A stretch of DNA of 8,267 nt from Acidobacteriaceae bacterium (GTDB taxonomy: Bacteria > Acidobacteriota > Terriglobia > Terriglobales > Acidobacteriaceae): contig JARLFX010000113.1 in assembly GCA_031296355.1 (NCBI GenBank), positions 1 through 8,267 on the forward strand. The letters run 5' to 3'. How positions within the stretch are numbered: the first letter of the stretch is position 1; each line of letters begins with the position of its first letter. Below the pieces are notes generated by a model that worked only from the letters and a program-made list of their open reading frames with translations, was not told where the DNA came from and did not search any database. The position numbers were made by a program, and so were the translations under genes. Positions 8,001 through 8,267 of the stretch are shown in pieces.

Positions 8001-8094
8001 CGGCCTCAGCGGCGACAGTCGGGACAGCGGCCAGCACAGTCGCAGCAGCGTCGGAGTCGCAGTGCACAGCGGCGTGTGGTAGGGAAGCGAGCAT
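5029..8094 (-). CDS. LINE ORF1: Gag-like zinc-finger RNA-binding protein
   Basis: This 1021-residue protein starts at the first in-frame ATG (8094) and stops at TAG (5031-5029). By family knowledge it would bind element RNA and form the ribonucleoprotein that enters the nucleus. Residues 1-315 are Ala/Ser/Pro-rich and probably disordered. They hold an acidic serine motif at about 175-183 and a Myc-like basic patch (PAKRVK) at 260-265. Residues 328-648 are a more ordered Gag-like region containing a canonical CX2CX4HX4C knuckle at 529-542 and a degenerate Cys/His cluster at 637-649. Two CCCH-type fingers follow at 697-719 and 731-752. The C-terminal 270 residues are again Ala/Ser-rich, with a basic patch SKHKRK at 867-872. 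The frame has no stop from 8094 to the window edge at 8267 but also no ATG there, so an upstream start outside the window is possible. Its end overlaps the start of ORF2 by 35 nt. It is longer than many LINE ORF1 proteins, mainly through the low-complexity tracts. Confidence 0.85.
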   Translation of the reverse strand: MLASLPHAAVHCDSDAAATVLAAVPTVAAEAAAAAAPSPRPTGLVVPPTLVASESSALTDEASPQRAAPSLLPESLAPIGRAAVALQPPPFPLAAAANSAKCLAPTGASSIALGVCPQARRLTDGRDNREKRNSSPSRAPIGSAQRAMLNAAIRHDQPNNVAGSSPSPGLSGADMMDLSSDDDAAASPAAPSAAASSSSAAASAPAVSSLLPAAPPMPPLPLSHMHSSRVAQLTVRDALVTVPAVSRPSGRACASSSVAPAKRVKGALQPGLASMFPAAQQQLLAAAAAEQAAAAAPASSAAVSAASSAAAAPSSRSAPVQLPPAHCLVFHPPLFDEQSKDRAEYAKALACGPLSPTEVQSVVAAWHSASLANSMLCAFIDDNRVHVQFNSREQLEQALSSVKTLVPCCVAAGPQSSWHGARRPCGPLRNECAERIDIECACSGADKTRDPKWVADTTKAILDLTAIEETTRWMPSTQHGNRLVLSVLARGASVAQLTETVQRINAAGLKFEGQPIRAQAPNVPSLARCKQCSALGHPTDACTEYRGIALRIQWHQPVNWALASDLKHLSGVQRVYLGHDLNTRAASRKLTLLFDDLDEQTPHLEQIGARFGTRLLEMRHLIVDAYIVGLKDRLIECKHCGSKDPAHQCEGGAFRRPHVHPRQDARRQPQGERGAAAQTNHAGSNAAAAVSERDPVCRSWRHKQSCPRRERNEHCRFQHPANLVAKPKQVCFDFRDSGYCARGSACKFVSSHEKPTAAPVAAAAQAQPASVAVSAQAAALSAPPPAGSPARRRSSNRNAAATGSQAASSASAASASAASVQPHSDAAEEEKEAPFTLVTNNRSRKPSTTVTPARASASAAVAAAPSSKHKRKAAQADLTSPMLTPEQGAAASALAKPASSPLLPSLPATPATQWWNLSESDGEEVQMPARPANPPLSSLSSLSSPLPIVADTPMHSAKKALTQSHAAAAAASSRTGSNVHRALSFASPAASPAAASAAAAASSSPARRSSDAGRARTAGHL
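5839..6006 (-). other. Tandem CCCH-type zinc fingers in ORF1
   Basis: The first finger is Cys697-x8-Cys706-x8-Cys715-x3-His719, ending CRFQHP. The second is Cys731-x8-Cys740-x5-Cys746-x5-His752, ending CKFVSSH. The C-x-F-x-H ends and the spacing of the early Cys residues are the hallmark of CCCH fingers, which bind single-stranded RNA in cellular proteins. Each finger departs from the usual CX7-9CX5CX3H spacing at one interval. RNA binding by this pair is inferred. Confidence 0.75.
6148..6186 (-). other. Degenerate second Cys/His knuckle in ORF1
   Basis: ORF1 Cys637-x2-Cys640-x6-His647-x1-Cys649 (CKHCGSKDPAHQC). It starts like a CCHC knuckle (CKHCG) but the His and last Cys are out of register. 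It may be a decayed knuckle or may use His residues in the following RPHVHP stretch. It lies about 95 residues after the canonical knuckle. Confidence 0.5.
6469..6510 (-). other. Canonical CCHC zinc knuckle in ORF1
   Basis: ORF1 Cys529-x2-Cys532-x4-His537-x4-Cys542 (CKQCSALGHPTDAC). This is the exact spacing of retroviral nucleocapsid and LINE ORF1 knuckles, which bind single-stranded RNA. It is the strongest single sign that ORF1 is Gag-like. Confidence 0.9.
7150..7257 (-). repeat. Ala/Ser-rich low-complexity triplet tract in ORF1
   Basis: ORF1 residues about 280-315 are nearly all Ala and Ser, encoded by GCN-type triplets (seen as gct/gcagc runs on the plus strand). Similar but shorter tracts occur near 7480-7550, 5640-5700 and 5080-5130. 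They are imperfect rather than pure microsatellites. They look like disordered linkers and can change length by slippage. Confidence 0.6.
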
Positions 8095-8267
8095 GGAGAA
8101 CGCAGTACAGCGGTCGGGAGCGCGATGCACTGCTCCGTTGTTGCGTGTGTGCGCTGTGAGCGGAGCGAGCCGTTCGAACGGACGGCGAGCGCCCGCTGCT
8201 GTCTCAGTGAGTGCGGGGTGTGGTGCGACGCTACCACCTGTCTTCGGGTGCGTCGGGACGCGAGGAA
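8095..8267 (-). other. Upstream leader or 5' extension of ORF1
   Basis: There is no stop codon in the ORF1 frame from 8094 to the window edge, and no in-frame ATG. The stretch could be the 5' UTR with its internal promoter, or coding sequence of an ORF1 that begins outside the window. No recognisable domain or promoter motif is visible in it. Confidence 0.45.

Larger units (their letters stand above)
1..8267 (-). mobile_element. Non-LTR retrotransposon (LINE), two-ORF, APE-RT-RNase H type, ends not resolved
   Basis: Two long stop-free reading frames lie head to tail on the minus strand. The upstream one is a Gag-like protein with CCHC and CCCH zinc fingers. The downstream one joins an APE endonuclease, a LINE-type reverse transcriptase, RNase H and a C-terminal zinc finger. 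This order is known for RNase H-bearing LINEs such as the I, R1, LOA and Tad1 groups and some plant L1 elements; I cannot assign the clade by eye. No LTRs, integrase or protease motifs are visible, which argues against LTR retrotransposons. No restriction-like endonuclease motif was seen at the ORF2 C-terminus. I found no target-site duplication, poly(A) tail or clear 5' terminus, so the element may extend past either window edge. Both frames are intact, which suggests recent activity. Confidence 0.93.

Noticed and set aside
7755..8237. A 160-codon minus-strand frame near the 5' side
   Set aside because: It begins with GTG, overlaps the N-terminus of ORF1 in another frame and shows no domain.
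1..8267. LTR retrotransposon, group II intron, retron or other bacterial RT system
   Set aside because: There is no LTR, protease, integrase or intron RNA structure. The APE-RT-RNase H order and the ORF1 zinc fingers are diagnostic of a eukaryotic LINE.

Overview
The window is almost entirely one non-LTR retrotransposon (LINE), read from the minus strand: its 5' side is at the high coordinates and its 3' side is near position 1. LINEs with a fused apurinic-type endonuclease (APE), reverse transcriptase (RT) and RNase H are eukaryotic, so this is eukaryotic nuclear DNA. The DNA is GC-rich and its proteins carry long Ala/Ser/Pro runs, which suits a GC-rich protist, alga or fungus-like organism. 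The sequence alone does not let me name the host. No cellular gene, tRNA, rRNA, CRISPR array or prokaryotic operon was found.

Layout in the sense direction (8267 down to 1). From 8267 to 8095 is leader sequence, or possibly further ORF1: the ORF1 frame has no stop up to the window edge. ORF1 (8094 to 5029, 1021 aa from its first ATG) is a Gag-like nucleic-acid-binding protein. It has one canonical CCHC knuckle, one degenerate Cys/His cluster and two CCCH-type zinc fingers, set between long Ala/Ser-rich disordered tracts. ORF2 (first ATG at 5063, ending at 330, 1577 aa) carries, in order, an APE endonuclease, a LINE-type RT with a YADD box, an RNase H with all four acidic residues, and a C-terminal CCHC-like zinc finger. 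From 329 to 1 is a pyrimidine-rich 3' region with no recognisable gene and no poly(A) tail inside the window.

The parts fit the usual LINE scheme. The ORF1 protein would coat the transcript. The ORF2 protein would nick target DNA with its endonuclease, prime cDNA synthesis from the nick, and degrade the RNA with RNase H. ORF2 lies in the +1 frame relative to ORF1. The two open frames overlap by 314 nt, so ORF2 is probably expressed by reinitiation or frameshifting. Both frames are free of stops over about 8 kb, which suggests a young or recently active copy. The most notable details are an Asp-to-His change in the endonuclease SDH motif, the CCCH fingers in ORF1 (one with a TCATCA insertion that breaks canonical spacing), and the ORF1/ORF2 junction.
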